DNA from: Helopsaltes ochotensis
Lineage: Eukaryota; Chordata; Aves; Passeriformes; Locustellidae
Reading direction: 5' to 3'
DNA: 64,000 nt
Assembly (NCBI GenBank): GCA_013400155.1
Contig: VXBM01001546.1
Location: 9,087 to 73,086 of the forward strand
Position numbers and translations under genes: made by a program. Under the pieces are notes generated by a model. That model worked only from the letters and a program-made list of their open reading frames with translations, searched no databases and was not told the DNA's origin. Below, one piece after another: positions 34,401 through 47,286 of the stretch. The stretch's first letter is position 1, and every line of letters begins with the position of its first letter.

Positions 34401-37400
34401 TTTAAAATCCAATTCGTGTATTACCATTTTGTTTCATGTTATTTCTTCTCTCTATTCCACCAAAGAAATGAGCCATCGGTCCTCAGATTTCACAAAAATT
34501 TTAAACACAACTGAAAATCTCATGCGTGAATTGCTGTAAGTGAATTACTTTCTGCTTATTTTTATGTTCTGCATGTGCTAGTTGAACCACTGATGTCTAA
34601 TGTGGAAATCTTTCTTGAAAGCACCTCTTTGATGGTGTTTTTTATGCGTGGGTACTGTGTATTGTAGAGTAATAACCTTGGGGAGGACATCGATCTTCTG
34701 TTGGATGCTTATATTTTTGAATGTGACAAAGGGTTCTTAGTAGTTTCAGATGTTTTTTATATGTTTTACATACCTGAGTTTGTTTTGAAATTTTGATTTT
34801 TATCAGCTTCATAGAATTCATGCAGAACATGAACTAAAAGAAACAAGTGCAAACAATAAAAATCAGTTTTCTAGTGGTATAAATGTGATCTGCACATTGT
34901 CCATAAGTCCTATTTTATTAACAAAAGCTCTGTGGATCAGTTTTAGAATCACCAATCAATAGCCCTTTTCCTATTTGTAAAATGACACATTTTTAAAAAA
35001 TTGAAATAAATATATAATGGATTAGAATTACTGTTCTCATAGTAGTTAATAATGTTGGTCATTTAACACAAACACTTGACCCTCAGTCACAGCTAGAGTC
35101 ATTGACAAAGGTATTTTAATGTATAATTTGAATCCGTAATTTTTGTGATTGTATGAGCAACTCTTTATTCACTTGCTATGCATGTATACTTTACTGTACT
35201 GTTGCACTTTCAAACTGAAGGGTCTCAAAGCTGAGTGCTACTCTAAGCACTTTGGAGTGATGTTCTTAGCCTGACAGAAAAGTCATCAAGCTAGCAGTAG
35301 ATAAAATTAGAAGTCAGCATTAATTTTGAGGGAAAATTTCTCAGTTTTGTTTATACAGCGACTCAGGAGTGAGTTTGTTTAATGCAGTGCCAGGGTTGGG
35401 GAGGGAAAGCTTTTTTCAGCAAATTTTTATCACTAAAATTCATGGCAGTTACTCTTAAATATTTAAGTTGTTTTTCAAGACCAGTGCTGAGGTAAATCAG
35501 GGGGACTTGATCTAAGCTCTAGGCAAAGAATCTTCTAAAATGACAACGTTCTTCCTCAGTCATAGTTAAATGCATAATATCAAGTTGTATGCATCCTGTG
35601 TTACCTGGGAATAACATAAATCATTAATTCTTTTATGCAGAAATATACCGGACAACTACAAAGTTATTTTCCTTCAAGGAGGTGGATCTGCTCAGTTCAG
35701 TGCAGTCCCACTTAACCTTATTGGTTTAAAGGAGGGAAGACAGGCAGATTATGTGGTTACTGGAGGCTGGTCAGCAAAAGCAGCTAAAGAAGCAGAGAAG
35801 TATGCCAAAGTAAATATTGTTCATCCCAAACTAGGAGCCTATACAAGTAAGTTGATAACTGCATCTATCTATGTGAATGCTTAGGTTTGACTTACTCTAA
35901 AAATGGGTCCAATGTAGCCAACGTTCATCTAGTTGAATGTTAACTAGAGTTGACTGCCCAACACTCAAAAGAATGTCTGCAATATCTCTTCTTGTTCACC
36001 CCTGGGAGATTTGTTAAATGGCTTAACAGTTTCCACCAGAAAAAATGGTGAAATGGGGTTGAGCAGATGCCAGAAAATAAGTGGCAAGGAATTAATGTCT
36101 AAGTAGGGAAATGGTCTGGGCTCTCTCAGATTTTTTAATATTTAACTGAGATCTTAAGCTAGTCACAGGGATATTGTGAGGTACTTCAATTTCATGTACA
36201 CTTGGTAATGAGATTGCTCTAAGATTCAGAAGCAGGTCTGAGATTTTAACCTTGTTGACCCAAGATATGGGAGACCTGAATTCTGTTACCTGCTTTTAAG
36301 GATTCCCAAATTATTATCTTTCCCACCAATGTGTCACTGAATATCCATAAATAATTCTTGGAGCAGGAATACATGACATCTAGTTTCTATTCCTGCTATT
36401 TTTGCTCACTTTTCTTCCCTCTACTCCAAATTACAGCACCTGAACTAAAAAGAGTGGCAACAAGAAAGACAAAGAGTATCCCCATATAAGTTAGTGTATC
36501 AACTCATGATTAGGGCACGAACTTGGAAAGTAAGTTTATACTCACTGTGAGGCACAGGAAGGAATTGAACCTACAACTTTGCAGTCTGGGGGAGTGTGAT
36601 TCACCATTTCATAGCTGTGGGTAAGAGGAGAAGTGGTAAATAATGATGGAGGCAATAGTACCATCTCCCACTCCTCCTTCCACCTCCCATCAGGTCCTGG
36701 AGGAGAAAAAAAAAGGCAGAGCAACTACTTGTTCTATGCCAAACCTGTTCTGTGCTGTCAGGGCATGCCTGTATGTTGCCTGTTGACAGAGGAAATCTTA
36801 GTTTTGTAAATCAGTTGCAAAGCTTAAAATAGGAGAAAGGTAGGTAACCTTGTGTTTGTTCATCTTGGGCAAGATTTAAATGCTTTGAGATTGCACAGAA
36901 ACAGAGCTTCAGAGAACTTTGCTAATGAGAATTTGATTGTTTCATTTTTTGCAAAGGCAGCAGGAAAATTCATGGGCTCAGTGTCTGAATTCCTCTGAAA
37001 TGCCACTTTGAACCCCTAGGGCAGTAGTTTGTAGTCTGAAATTGCAAACTGGATGAAAATCATTTGAAGAATAAGGGGTAAAAATCAAAAGGTTTTGCAA
37101 ACTTAATGATGGCTCACCAGAGAATTTTGGGAAGGCACTGGTGTTTTGGCTTTGCAGATACATTATCTTCCTGCTAACAACATGACTAATATGGCAAAAT
37201 TGTTCTTGGTTTGCACTTAAGTTTCATGGTCAGGTAAAACTGCACACCAAGAAAATTACTTGTCTCCAGTGACCTCTGGGTTTCTTTTTTGTCTCTTAGG
37301 TATTCCTGACCCAAGCACTTGGAATCTTAATCCAGACGCGTCTTATGTGTATTATTGTGCTAATGAAACTGTTCATGGTGTGGAGTTTGACTTTGTACCT

Positions 37401-40400
37401 GATGTAAAAGGAGCAGTTTTGGTTTGTGATATGTCATCAAACTTCCTGTCCAAACCTGTGGATGTTTCCAAGGTAAACAATTGGATACGGTGACTGCACA
37501 AAGCATTTTCAAAATTTAATGCATATAGTGAAGCACTTTGAAACGTCTGGATGGCTAGAGATGCTGAGCAGTGAAGTTAAGGAAATCGTGTTTTGTTAAT
37601 TGAGTATCTGATGATGAATGGGAGTGTTGAAATTTCAGGTTTGAGGTTTCAATGTCTATTTTTTTCCTTCTCATAAAATCATACTTAACTGTGTTGAAAT
37701 TGTTCATGGTAATAGCTGTCCACGGTTATTTAGCTACTGTGTGATCTTCACTGATGAAGAAAATACCTCTAAAAGAAAATAACAGCTGAAATAAATACCT
37801 TCTAAATTGTATTTATTCTGCAGATAGTGTACGGCTACAGCAGGGTACTGTGAATCAGTTTTTTGAATCCTGCCCCTTACATGAAAAATCTGTAACCTCT
37901 TTTAAGCTCCCAAAGTTTCCTCTGCCTCATGATTATGGTGTCTGTTACACAGATAATACAGAGGCAGAACATAGGCAGTTACTATGTTTGTAAAGTATAC
38001 TATGAGTAGAAGTGTTACTGACTAGTGAAATAGCATGTTTGACCTTTCTTACCTGCGTGTAGCAAGAAGGAGTAGTTGTTAATGCATTCAATGTGCCCTT
38101 TCCTGATCTGCCTCTTTGAACAGGTGGATTTTATGATGATTGTTCTGAAATAGGAGATGGGTTGAAAATACCGTGAACTGTGCAGGAATTTGTTTTTAGT
38201 AATTTTGCTTGGAGTAGTGTGAAATTGCAACAGGCTGCCTTGGGAATTATTTGCAGCTATTAAATAAACATCTAGCAAACTGTTGTGAAATTTGTTGTGA
38301 TTATCTTCCTCAGCTGAGTAGAGCCGTAAGTGCACTTTGAAATCAGAACTTCTGCTAACTCTTCTTTTAACTTACAACTTGCTAATTTTCAACACACTCT
38401 CTGTTCTGTTCAGCTGACTAGTATGCCTGGGGTATTACTCAGTAATAAGATCTACAAGTGAATGCATATACCAAGTTCTTTTCTTCTTGCTTTGAAAGTT
38501 TGGTGTGATTTTCGCTGGTGCTCAGAAGAATGTTGGCTGTGCTGGAGTTACTGTTGTAATAGTACGTGAGGACTTGCTGGGATTTGCACTGAAGGAATGC
38601 CCTGTTGTACTGGATTACAAAACACAGGCAGCAAATAGCTCATTGTATAACACTCCACCATGCTACAGGTAACTCACCCTGCTATGTGGTATCTCTTACT
38701 GAGAAAGCTGCCGCACTGCCATCTGCCGCTGTTATCTAGAAAAGCATCCAAAGTTGCGTATTTGCCCTCAATCCACTGATACGTTGGAGCGTTTCATGTG
38801 ATTCCTGTGAAAACAAGGGAAGCGTCCAGCCCTGTGACTAGCAGGCTTTGCATTGCCTAGTGCAACTCAGCCACAGAGGATGTAGTCTTTTTGAAAGTAA
38901 ATATTATGTGTCATAGCTCCATTGCAGAAGTTTCAGGATGAGGTTCTGGTTTACATGAGCACAGCTTAGTCAGTTCAGTGGTGATACTTCACTCATTGCA
39001 AGGACATAATTTGGCACTTAGACTTGCTTCTTGATCATTAAATACAGTTTGATTTAATTTCTTCCTGATGTTGTTCTCAGCTTTTGAACCTGCAGGTCCC
39101 CATTGACTTTCTTCACTGGATAATGGCAAATATTATTGTGATTAAAGTTTTAAATAATATATTACAAAAGTATGTATTCTTTCAAACTTTAAAAATATTT
39201 ATTGTTTTGTATACATCTTTCACTACTGTTGGTTTTGAAATGAAACTGGCAAAGAAGATTTTAAAAGGCATTGTAGTAGTTGCTTTGCTTTACTCTCTTA
39301 TAGAATTTTGCATAATTCTTTGACTGCTGCCTTAGTGTTTGGTTTGGGATCCAAAGATGAAATTGATCTAGCTTTGTAATCATTGCTAGCAATCAAAATC
39401 ATAAAATTGCTATGTATCTGATTATTTCATTATGCAAGAAGCAGGTCAGACTACAGTTTACTTTTTTAAAATTGCTATCTTGTAGCTTCTGTTAACTAGT
39501 GAAGTGGTGCCCAGCTACTAGAATTTTTTGATGTTGAGTCAGTAGTTTCAACCCATTCTTAACCTGAAGAATTTTTATACCACTGTCCTCTGAAATGATT
39601 ATTATAAAAAATATCTTCAATCTAGGTGTCTTTGCCCCCTTGAAGCTGTTAAAATTACTTTGAAAACAAAGATTTCCTTTTCATTCAGTTAATTTGATAA
39701 TGCAATTTTTTACTGATGTTTAGTCTCAGCTCTTATAGCTTGTTTGTATGTTCCAGAATTGCAAAGTTAGGTTGCCTAATGATCTTCAACACATATTGAA
39801 TGAACTGTACAGGCCTAAAGTTCAGTGATTCCTGTATATAAACCCTCTAACTTAATTCCATCATTACAATTAGTATCACTTCAAATTTTACTGAGTTTAA
39901 GTGCTGATTGTCACTGCACAGTGTACTATTATAATGACATAGGAGCAGCTATCTTTATCAACCGAACAGTAAATCTTGTGAACATTTGTTTATGTCATAT
40001 TTTACAGTGCAGAACTAGTTCCCCCAAGTTGTGTTCTTACTGTACCATATGTAGTGCTTTAATTATGAGTTCTTACTGGCAGTCTGTCTGCCCTGTTGGT
40101 TGGGTACACCCAGTAAGAATTAGGTGTACAATGTTTCCAGATTTCCCTCTGCTCTATCTAGCTTTGTAACACATGCAGTATGTATGTCATTCTTTTCCAG
40201 TGGTTAATGAAACCTCTATTTCATGATGGATTTTTTCCCTGACTGCCAAGTCACATGTACTGTTTTTGGACACTGTATACTTGAATATGCCAGGTTTTAA
40301 ATCCAGCCATTCATGTTTTCCAAGTACAAAGCTATTTCCATTTGAAAAACTGAAGTTCTACTTAATCTCAGTACTTGGACACAGTGTTGTTCCTCTGATT

Positions 40401-43400
40401 TGAAAAGCAAAACAAATCAAATTCTGCAGCCTTATTTTAGCCATTACAAAAAACTTCTGAAAAGAAAACGCTGCTTTAGCTGTTACTCAGTATCTGACAG
40501 TAGCCTTTAACAGAGTAGTGGGGTGGTTAAGGGAACTGAAAATAAAGTTGAACTAATAGTCTTTCTCATTTCTCATTACTGTCTTGCCGTATTTCACTTC
40601 ATGCTACAGACTCACATTGCAGTACACTCCAGAATCCAGAATGTAAAAGACTGAATGTTGGCAGGATGCACATCTGTTTGGCTTGGCCCTAACTGCCTGT
40701 TCCAGTTTAAGGAACTGGCAAAGCTTCTTAGTCCTCTTTTTCTCTGCTCTTTTCTTTCCACTTGTTAATGGTTTGCTGGCAAACAGGCAGAAAATATTAA
40801 CTGAATTTGCAAAAGCTGCTTCAGCAAGATGTTAAATTAAATTAAGGTAATGCTAATGGCTTTAACCTCATGACACTACATTGTTGACTCTTTGACCCTA
40901 ACTCTTCAGCTAAAATTAACAATGAATTTGCTATAAAAATATCATTTGCAAGGTGAAATGCATTTTTCATTTAAAATTGTTCCAGTGACATTATTTTGAT
41001 TGACTAAAATAAGGATAAAAGGTTTCAGCTGTCTGGGTTTTTGTGAATGACTCTAAGGCTGACTTCTAAGTTCACTTGTACAAAATGTTTTGCTCAACGA
41101 AGAGAGGGCAACAGGTGAATGTAACCCTGTATATTTGCCAAGGGCATAGTCTATACTTAAATCCTTTACAGCAGAGTAGTTGATAGGGTGCTGTGATAAA
41201 TGTGGCAAGATTGTGCTGTCAGAGGTGTAAGGTACTTCCTATAAATGGCAATCTGTAACTTCGGTTATTCTGCAACCATTTTGAACTGTTCAAGGATTTG
41301 GTACTGACATCCCATTAGAAATAAAAAGCAGCAAAATTTAAAACAGCCTTCTGCTAGATATGTGTTACGGAAACTTGTAGTGTAATGTTCTCTGAGCACT
41401 TCCTTGGAATCAATAATGAAGGGATTCATAAGAATGAACTTGTTGGATATAGGCCATAAAAACTTGTGAGCAGGTTTTTATGTAAATTGTTGTAGTCGTG
41501 GGAAATGTCTGAACTTGAACAAACTGAGTTTTGTAGCAAAAACACAAAGGCAAAAGGCCTCAAGGATTTTTTTATGTTGCACTTAGTAACTAGCAATGAA
41601 ATTCTTGGTCTCAAGCCGTGTGATGCCAGTAGGCTTCTAGATCTCTACTAAGAACTTGACTAGTAATGAATAATTAAGTGTTATAATTTGTTTTGCCAAA
41701 CTTCACTGTTCATGTGGGCAAAAGGTCTTTGTAGACAGAAATGGGATTAGAGTTCTTAACATTAGTGAAAATATGGTTAAATTTCTCGGAGAATAATGTA
41801 CACGTATTTGAGATTTACTCCTGTATTTTTGCTAGATCAGCCGCACAGGGCAAATGCTATTAACTTTTTTGCTAAATCTGACTCCTTCTAGGCAGTTGTG
41901 TAGTCCTTGTAGGCAGGTCCAGACAGGCAGTTGTGTAGGCAATGAATTGGCAGTGCATGCAGCATGTCTGGGGATGTCTTTGGGAGCCCTGCAGGGCTGC
42001 AGGAAGCCTGCAGGACATGTCCTTCTATGGTACAAAGGATTCAGCTGGGTCCAACAGATATGTGTGGCATTTGAATTTCAGGATATTTCATCTGTATCCA
42101 GAAAACATTGTCTGTTTAGAGTTGTCATAACTTGTAAAATAGTCTAGATTTTGATTTGTTAATCTTAAGTGCCCTTAAATGAAACGTGTCATTTTGTTAC
42201 TGAAACATTTTGTAAACTATTAGACAAGACTTATATTTTTCCTGTTTGAGTAACTTCACTGAAAAATGTTCTTTCCTTTTGCAGTATTTATATCATGGGC
42301 TTGGTACTGGAATGGATAAAGAATAATGGTGGAGCTGCAGCTATGGATAAACTTAGTTTAATCAAGTCACAGATGATTTACGATATTATAGACAAATCTA
42401 AAGGATTTTATGCGTAAGTTTCTAAGCTTTTCCCCTTTGCTTCAATATTTGCTATACAACTGTAACTTTTGAGAGTTTACTTGTATTTTTGAAGTCACCT
42501 TTTTTGAGGACTCCTAGAGATACTATTTGTGCAAACCATTCACTTGGTAACTGTCCAAGGATAAGTCTCATTCCAGTAAGAAGTTATTTCAACTTACCTT
42601 GTATAGAGCAGTAGTGAACCCTATGAAAACATATTCTAAACTTAATAAAACAGGAGTGAGGGAGAAGAGTATACAAAAACCAGACATGTAGATTCCGGTT
42701 TGTATGCTTACTGAATCTCTTGGGGAAATATAGACCAAAACAGATAAAAATGTGTGTAAGAAATTGTAGCGACCTCTTTGCATTGTATTTTCCCTACCAC
42801 TTTCCAGGAGTCAAAGACTACTTTTTCCCTGTCATGCAGAGCATTTTTATTAGCTAATTATGCTAACTTCTGAAACACTTCCTGAAATAAAATAGAAAGA
42901 CCAGACCTCAAAATGGAATACTTTAGGTACTTTATGCATACTTCATTTTCTTCCGTTATTCTTGCTGCCTTTCCGAAGCAGATTTAACCCTCTTGACTTT
43001 TACATAGAGTTGCAAGGTATTTTTGAGCTCACTGGATCTATGTATTGTTAAAAGCTGATACTGTAATCATTTTAGCATTTGCCATGCTCAGACTATTAAT
43101 TGACCATGAACCTGCAAAATATTTCCCTTCACCTTCATTGTAAAAGCAACAGTGTGGGGACCTAATTTACTTTCAAGTCAGATTAGAATAGAGCAAATTA
43201 AATTTGGATTTTAAATTAAAGCTGTCTGCAATCCTATTTGGCAGGGATAAAGTTTCATCATAATATTTAGTACATTCTTCTTATCCATTTAGTTGATGAG
43301 AACAGCTCGGCCTTTAGCATCACCATGATTGGGATTGTGATCCTACTCCAGGGAAATCCTGGAGGTTTTTCATAGATGTCAGAAAGCAAATGAAGCCTTG

Positions 43401-45758
43401 AAAAAAACATTTTGTGACAAACAGAAATCTATATCTGGAAAGTTGGTCTGTAAGGCAGTGAGTGGGAAATGCAATGCAAATTGGATGGTAAATAGTCAGT
43501 TGGGAAAGCAGAACAAGCTTCACTAACTGAGCTGTATGCAGCTTCCTAAGTAATGCAGTTAAGACTGTGAATTTTTTAATTGTATCTGTAACTAAAAGCA
43601 AGACTTAATTTGAAGCTGCCTTCTCAGCTGTAACATGGCACTTAATCTGTGGTATGCTTCCCTGAGCAAGCCACGTGACACACCATTTAGCAAATGGAGT
43701 CTTTCTTCCATGAAGTGCTCTGTGCCATTTATAGTTTATTCATCAATGTCTGTGCCCTGAGTTACATTAGATGGCCTAGGAGCAACTGGATATTCTAAAA
43801 ACTAAAGCATGGCTGCAGTAATTCAGATATGGGAGTGCTTAGAAACATAGGCCTTTCTGAACATTATATTCCTGGTTGAACCTGAAGTAGAAGATTTTCA
43901 TAGGCAGGTGTTAAGTTTTTTTTTCTTTTCATCATGGAGACATCTGGACAAAGGAACAAGAGAGGAACTAAAAAGAATGATACTCATTCTTTTTCAAATA
44001 GCATAATAATAGGTATGAAATTCACATGCAGGTTACAAAAACTGATTTATATTGAATGTCTGTAAGAATCTACATCACAACCTTAGAAAAAAATTCTGAA
44101 GGTTTCATATCTCCTTTGTAAGTAGAAACACTAAAAAAAGATATTTAAATCTTTTCTTCCTCCTCCATCATTTCTTACCTTCACAAAATAGTTGAAAAGA
44201 AATTACATATATCTTGAGTTTTCCACTTCAGATTAAATGGGATTTTAAGATACTAAGTAGCTGTGATGCATCTCATGTAATGTTGTGGCTATGCATGCAG
44301 TGCAAGATTTGTTCTAGAGATACCTCTTCTCTACTTCATGATTGCGAGTAATGCTAATTTAGAATGCCAATTTAGAAGATTGACGGAAATCATTAACAGA
44401 AGTTTCTAATGTCCATACAAATTTACTTACACTGCATTCTTATGCTTCCTTTAGTTCTGTTTAGCTGAGTGTAATTCTGGTAGCACTTTTGACTAGTTGA
44501 GAAGTGTGTCTTTGAAGAGGAAGAGAAGAAACTGCTTTAGCCTTAATCAAATTTCCCTGTAGTTACCTCACCTATGCAAGTAACCGTTTTATGTATTTTT
44601 CTTTTCTTTTTTCTTTAATTTGGGGTGTATACAAGCCTTGTGTCTGTTTCTCTAGCACAATTTTGAGTATGTCAGGAATGGTTAATAAGCCATTTACCAC
44701 TTCCATTATTGTACTTGGTTAAACAATGAAGGTTGCTTTCTTTCACAGAAAGTAATTACAATTTTGATTATGAAGGATTGACTTTGGTTATGAACAAGTC
44801 AATCAGGTGTGATTATTCACTTTCTCAAACTGAATATAGCTAAAATACAAATTTAGCACAAAGTGGGTTAAGCATTACATTCTGCAACCTTTCTAGATGT
44901 CCAGTGGAGAGAAAGAATCGAAGCAGAATGAATGTACCTTTCCGCATTGGCAGTGTCAAGGGTGATGAAGCCCTGGAAAAGAAATTTCTTGAGAAGGCAG
45001 TGGAACTTAACATGATATCTCTGAAAGGACATCGGTAAGTATTAGTCAAGTGAATCTGTGTCCTGTGCAGAATAAACTATTATTACAGTTATACAGCATC
45101 AGGCATTGTGCATTGATATACCAGCTTTTCTCACACATAAACTGCTCCTCATACTGGTTTGGCAACACTTGAGAAAAGCAGTCTAGAGATTGTAATCAGA
45201 GACTGTTGATGGCTCAGCTACTGCTTAGGTGAAGTGGTGGGCTTCAGAGAGCTTTATCCTTAATTCTGCTTTCTTCTGCAAATCTGTCTCTGTGTAGATG
45301 CCAAAGAAGATATCTTTTGAGGTCAGACTGTATCAGTATATAAAGCCAAGGTGGCTGGTCTACCTGTTTGCACAAGTTCTTTCCCATGTCGCCATGCTCA
45401 GTACAGTTTGTGGGATTACTCTTTTGATGTCATTGGGCTACAGCTTTGGAGCTGTAAATAGCTAATAAATACTAAGCTTCTCTAGATTGCAAGCCTGCCT
45501 TGAAGAATTAAATATTGCCTCTCATGCACATAAATGTGAATTTTATAATTTAGAGTAGGAATAGATTTAAATGTCTGTGACTGCTACTAATGTCTTTTTT
45601 AGAATATACAAAACTTTCCTGCTTCTTTTTTTCTCTCCTATTTTCAATTCAGGTCTGTGGGAGGAATCCGTGCCTCATTATATAATGCAGTGACTGTAGA
45701 AGATGTTCAGAAGCTTGCAACATTCATGAGAAGCTTCATGCAGATGCATCAGTCATAA
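31406..45758 (+). CDS. PSAT1: PSAT1, phosphoserine aminotransferase (9 coding exons, spliced)
   Basis: Nine GT-AG exons join in phase: 31406-31465, 33561-33621, 34466-34535, 35641-35846, 37300-37472, 38499-38668, 42285-42413, 44897-45034 and 45653-45758. They total 1113 nt and 370 residues, exactly the vertebrate PSAT1 length. It is a PLP-dependent class V aminotransferase that makes 3-phosphoserine from 3-phosphohydroxypyruvate and glutamate, the second step of serine synthesis, as a cytosolic homodimer. The Schiff-base lysine is K200 in GAQKNVG. The PLP-stacking tryptophan is W107 in TGGWSAKA. T156 and D176 in the cofactor site and N241-T242, contributed by the partner subunit, are present. 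The phosphate loop reads [11 protein letters not shown], where human has GGGCGQ. The N-terminus [18 protein letters not shown] matches the family. All key residues are intact. Confidence 0.97.
31466..33560 (+). other. PSAT1: PSAT1 intron 1
   Basis: 2.1 kb. It carries the end of the CpG island and an ATF4-type element at 31855-31862. No other feature recognised. Confidence 0.6.
31855..31862 (-). promoter_or_regulatory. Candidate C/EBP-ATF response element (CARE)
   Basis: TTGCATCA on the plus strand is the complement of TGATGCAA, the ATF4-C/EBP composite site. PSAT1 is an established ATF4 target in mammals, and the site lies 390 bp inside intron 1. An 8-bp match can arise by chance, so this is a candidate only. 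Confidence 0.4.
33561..33621 (+). CDS. PSAT1: PSAT1 coding exon 2
   Basis: 61 nt, [20 protein letters not shown] plus one base. The acceptor is tttgatag and the donor gtaaga. Confidence 0.95.
33622..34465 (+). other. PSAT1: PSAT1 intron 2
   Basis: 0.84 kb with no recognised feature. Confidence 0.6.
34466..34535 (+). CDS. PSAT1: PSAT1 coding exon 3
   Basis: 70 nt, (E)[18 protein letters not shown] and MREL. The EMSHRS motif is conserved in the family. The acceptor is accaaag and the donor gtaagt. Confidence 0.94.
34536..35640 (+). other. PSAT1: PSAT1 intron 3
   Basis: 1.1 kb with no recognised feature. Confidence 0.6.
35641..35846 (+). CDS. PSAT1: PSAT1 coding exon 4
   Basis: 206 nt, residues 64-132. 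It carries the cofactor phosphate loop ([17 protein letters not shown]) and the PLP-stacking W107 ([11 protein letters not shown]). The acceptor is ttatgcag and the donor gtaagt. Confidence 0.96.
35847..37299 (+). other. PSAT1: PSAT1 intron 4
   Basis: 1.45 kb. It contains the tRNA-like remnant at 36551-36627 on the opposite strand and nothing else recognised. Confidence 0.6.
36551..36627 (-). repeat. tRNA-like remnant or tRNA-derived SINE piece
   Basis: On the minus strand GGTTCAATTCC (complement of 36561-36571) fits the polymerase III B box exactly. An A-box-like agctatgaaatgg lies upstream at tRNA spacing, and the T arm pairs at four of five positions. Acceptor-stem pairing is absent, so this is not a working tRNA gene. 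It could be a chance match. Confidence 0.3.
37300..37472 (+). CDS. PSAT1: PSAT1 coding exon 5
   Basis: 173 nt, [20 protein letters not shown] to [11 protein letters not shown]. It includes T156 of [10 protein letters not shown] and D176 of CDMSSN, which contact the cofactor. The acceptor is gtctcttag and the donor gtaaac. Confidence 0.97.
37473..38498 (+). other. PSAT1: PSAT1 intron 5
   Basis: 1.0 kb with no recognised feature. Confidence 0.6.
38499..38668 (+). CDS. PSAT1: PSAT1 coding exon 6
   Basis: 170 nt, beginning [20 protein letters not shown]. It contains the catalytic PLP-binding K200 and, near its end, N241-T242 in SLYNTPP, which reach the partner subunit's cofactor. The acceptor is tttgaaag and the donor gtaact. 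Confidence 0.97.
38669..42284 (+). other. PSAT1: PSAT1 intron 6
   Basis: 3.6 kb. The 13-bp phrase ggcagttgtgtag is repeated at 41891-41903 and 41926-41938. No gene or defined element seen. Confidence 0.55.
42285..42413 (+). CDS. PSAT1: PSAT1 coding exon 7
   Basis: 129 nt, (S)[20 protein letters not shown] and [20 protein letters not shown]. The acceptor is ttttgcag and the donor gtaagt. Confidence 0.96.
42414..44896 (+). other. PSAT1: PSAT1 intron 7
   Basis: 2.5 kb AT-rich intron with no recognised feature. Confidence 0.6.
44897..45034 (+). CDS. PSAT1: PSAT1 coding exon 8
   Basis: 138 nt, [20 protein letters not shown] to NMISLKGH, the conserved small-domain segment. The acceptor is tttctag and the donor gtaagt. 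Confidence 0.96.
45035..45652 (+). other. PSAT1: PSAT1 intron 8
   Basis: 0.6 kb with no recognised feature. Confidence 0.6.
45653..45758 (+). CDS. PSAT1: PSAT1 coding exon 9 (terminal)
   Basis: 106 nt, (R)[20 protein letters not shown] to MHQS and TAA. The [14 protein letters not shown] motif binds substrate phosphate in the family. The acceptor is caattcag. Confidence 0.97.
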
Positions 45759-45794
45759 ATGCCCATGGGTTAGAGCCACGCTGCACATCTAAGA

Positions 45795-45800
45795 AATAAA
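45795..45800 (+). terminator. PSAT1: Proximal polyadenylation signal AATAAA (PSAT1)
   Basis: AATAAA 36 nt past the stop codon. If used, the 3' UTR is very short, about 60 nt. Confidence 0.5.
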
Positions 45801-47280
45801 AGCTAAAGAGTTTTAACGTTACTGTGGTACTGCATGGCTGTAGCACACAAGTTTTGTTTTTTTTTTAGTTCCTGTAGCAATTTTAATTAACTGAATGGGA
45901 CAGACGCCCAGTATTGCAGTGATGTGGCAACTTTGGCTTTACTGAAGGTGGGGATCCCCAGACTGATCATGATTGATAGCAAAATTTGAAAATGTGTGGT
46001 TAAAACATGAATAACATTGTAAGATTGTAAGATGCTATGGATCTGAGCCTGTTTCTCACTTCTAGTTACAGGTGATATCAGCAATGCCTTCTTTTTAGTA
46101 AAATTTAGGGAGTAAAATGTGTCACAAGCTCTCTGTAATGCTTTACAATACTCTGTGACTGCATAAAGAAGGTAAACTAACATGGTCTCTAGGGACATCT
46201 AGTTGGTTTATGGGGTATATTCCAACAGTGTACCAGCAGTAGTATTTAGAAATTAACACCAGCATTCCTAACTTGAGGATCTGGCCTTCAGACTCCTGCT
46301 CCAATGCTAGAAGTACTATCATAACCATTGCAAGTAATTGTGGTTAAAGTCTGCTTGACTGGGCTTTCCTTCCTATCAACATTTATTAGCTTAAAACTAA
46401 GATTCATCAGTCTGATTAAATAAATTTCTAAGATGTTTTTTATTTCTCTATGCATTTTGTCTATTAAACTCCTAGGTTATTAATATTGTATTCTTATTTT
46501 GGAGCATGCATATTTGCTGCTGCAAAAAATTTACTTTCCATTTGTTAATCTTGTGCCAGACTGGATTGCTATATTTCACACAATGGCCTGTGACTTTCTC
46601 TGCAATGACTTTGAGCCCAAAGTGCAGCAGACTTCTTTGTCTGGTGTTTCTTAAGTGTTTTTCCTCTCTACTTGCTCCAGTATTTGTTCTACCTTTTCAT
46701 TCTTTCAGTTCTGTAGCCTTTTATGTGTGGAACTTTGTCCAACTGAAGTAAATGATAGTCTTCTCTGCCTTTTCCTGACACTGCAGTGTATTTTTGGTCC
46801 ACTTTCTCACTTGGTCCTTCTAGTTTACTGCCGACTTTGATAGTCTGGGCTAGAGAGGTCGCTGTGGTTATGCAAAGATCTTCAGAAGATCTCCTGTTAT
46901 AGAAACCTTGAGTTACTTTTTTTTTCTCAGCTTATGACTTAACAGCCAATGCCCATATATTGACCTAATCTCCTATTTTAACTTGTGTAGAAGCTGTCTG
47001 CTACTGTCAGTGTTAGCATTACTACAGCTGGTTTCAGACTAAACTCTTTGGCACACAATGGGGATTTCTTTTTTTTTTTTTTTTTTAAATTTTTGTGTAA
47101 CATCACTACAGTGGTAACCATTTGTTAATGATAATGATGATTCCTTTGTTGATGGATCCTCAGAGCAAATCAGTGGAATGTACTAGGGTTGACTTACATT
47201 CCTATCTCAAACTTCATCATTACTGTTTGGAGATTTTTTGTCAACTTAGTGTAACTCAAAGTATGTAAATTATGTAAAAA

Positions 47281-47286
47281 AATAAA
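47281..47286 (+). terminator. PSAT1: Distal candidate polyadenylation signal AATAAA
   Basis: AATAAA 1.5 kb past the PSAT1 stop, followed by tgt-rich sequence. It would give a long 3' UTR isoform. Confidence 0.3.
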
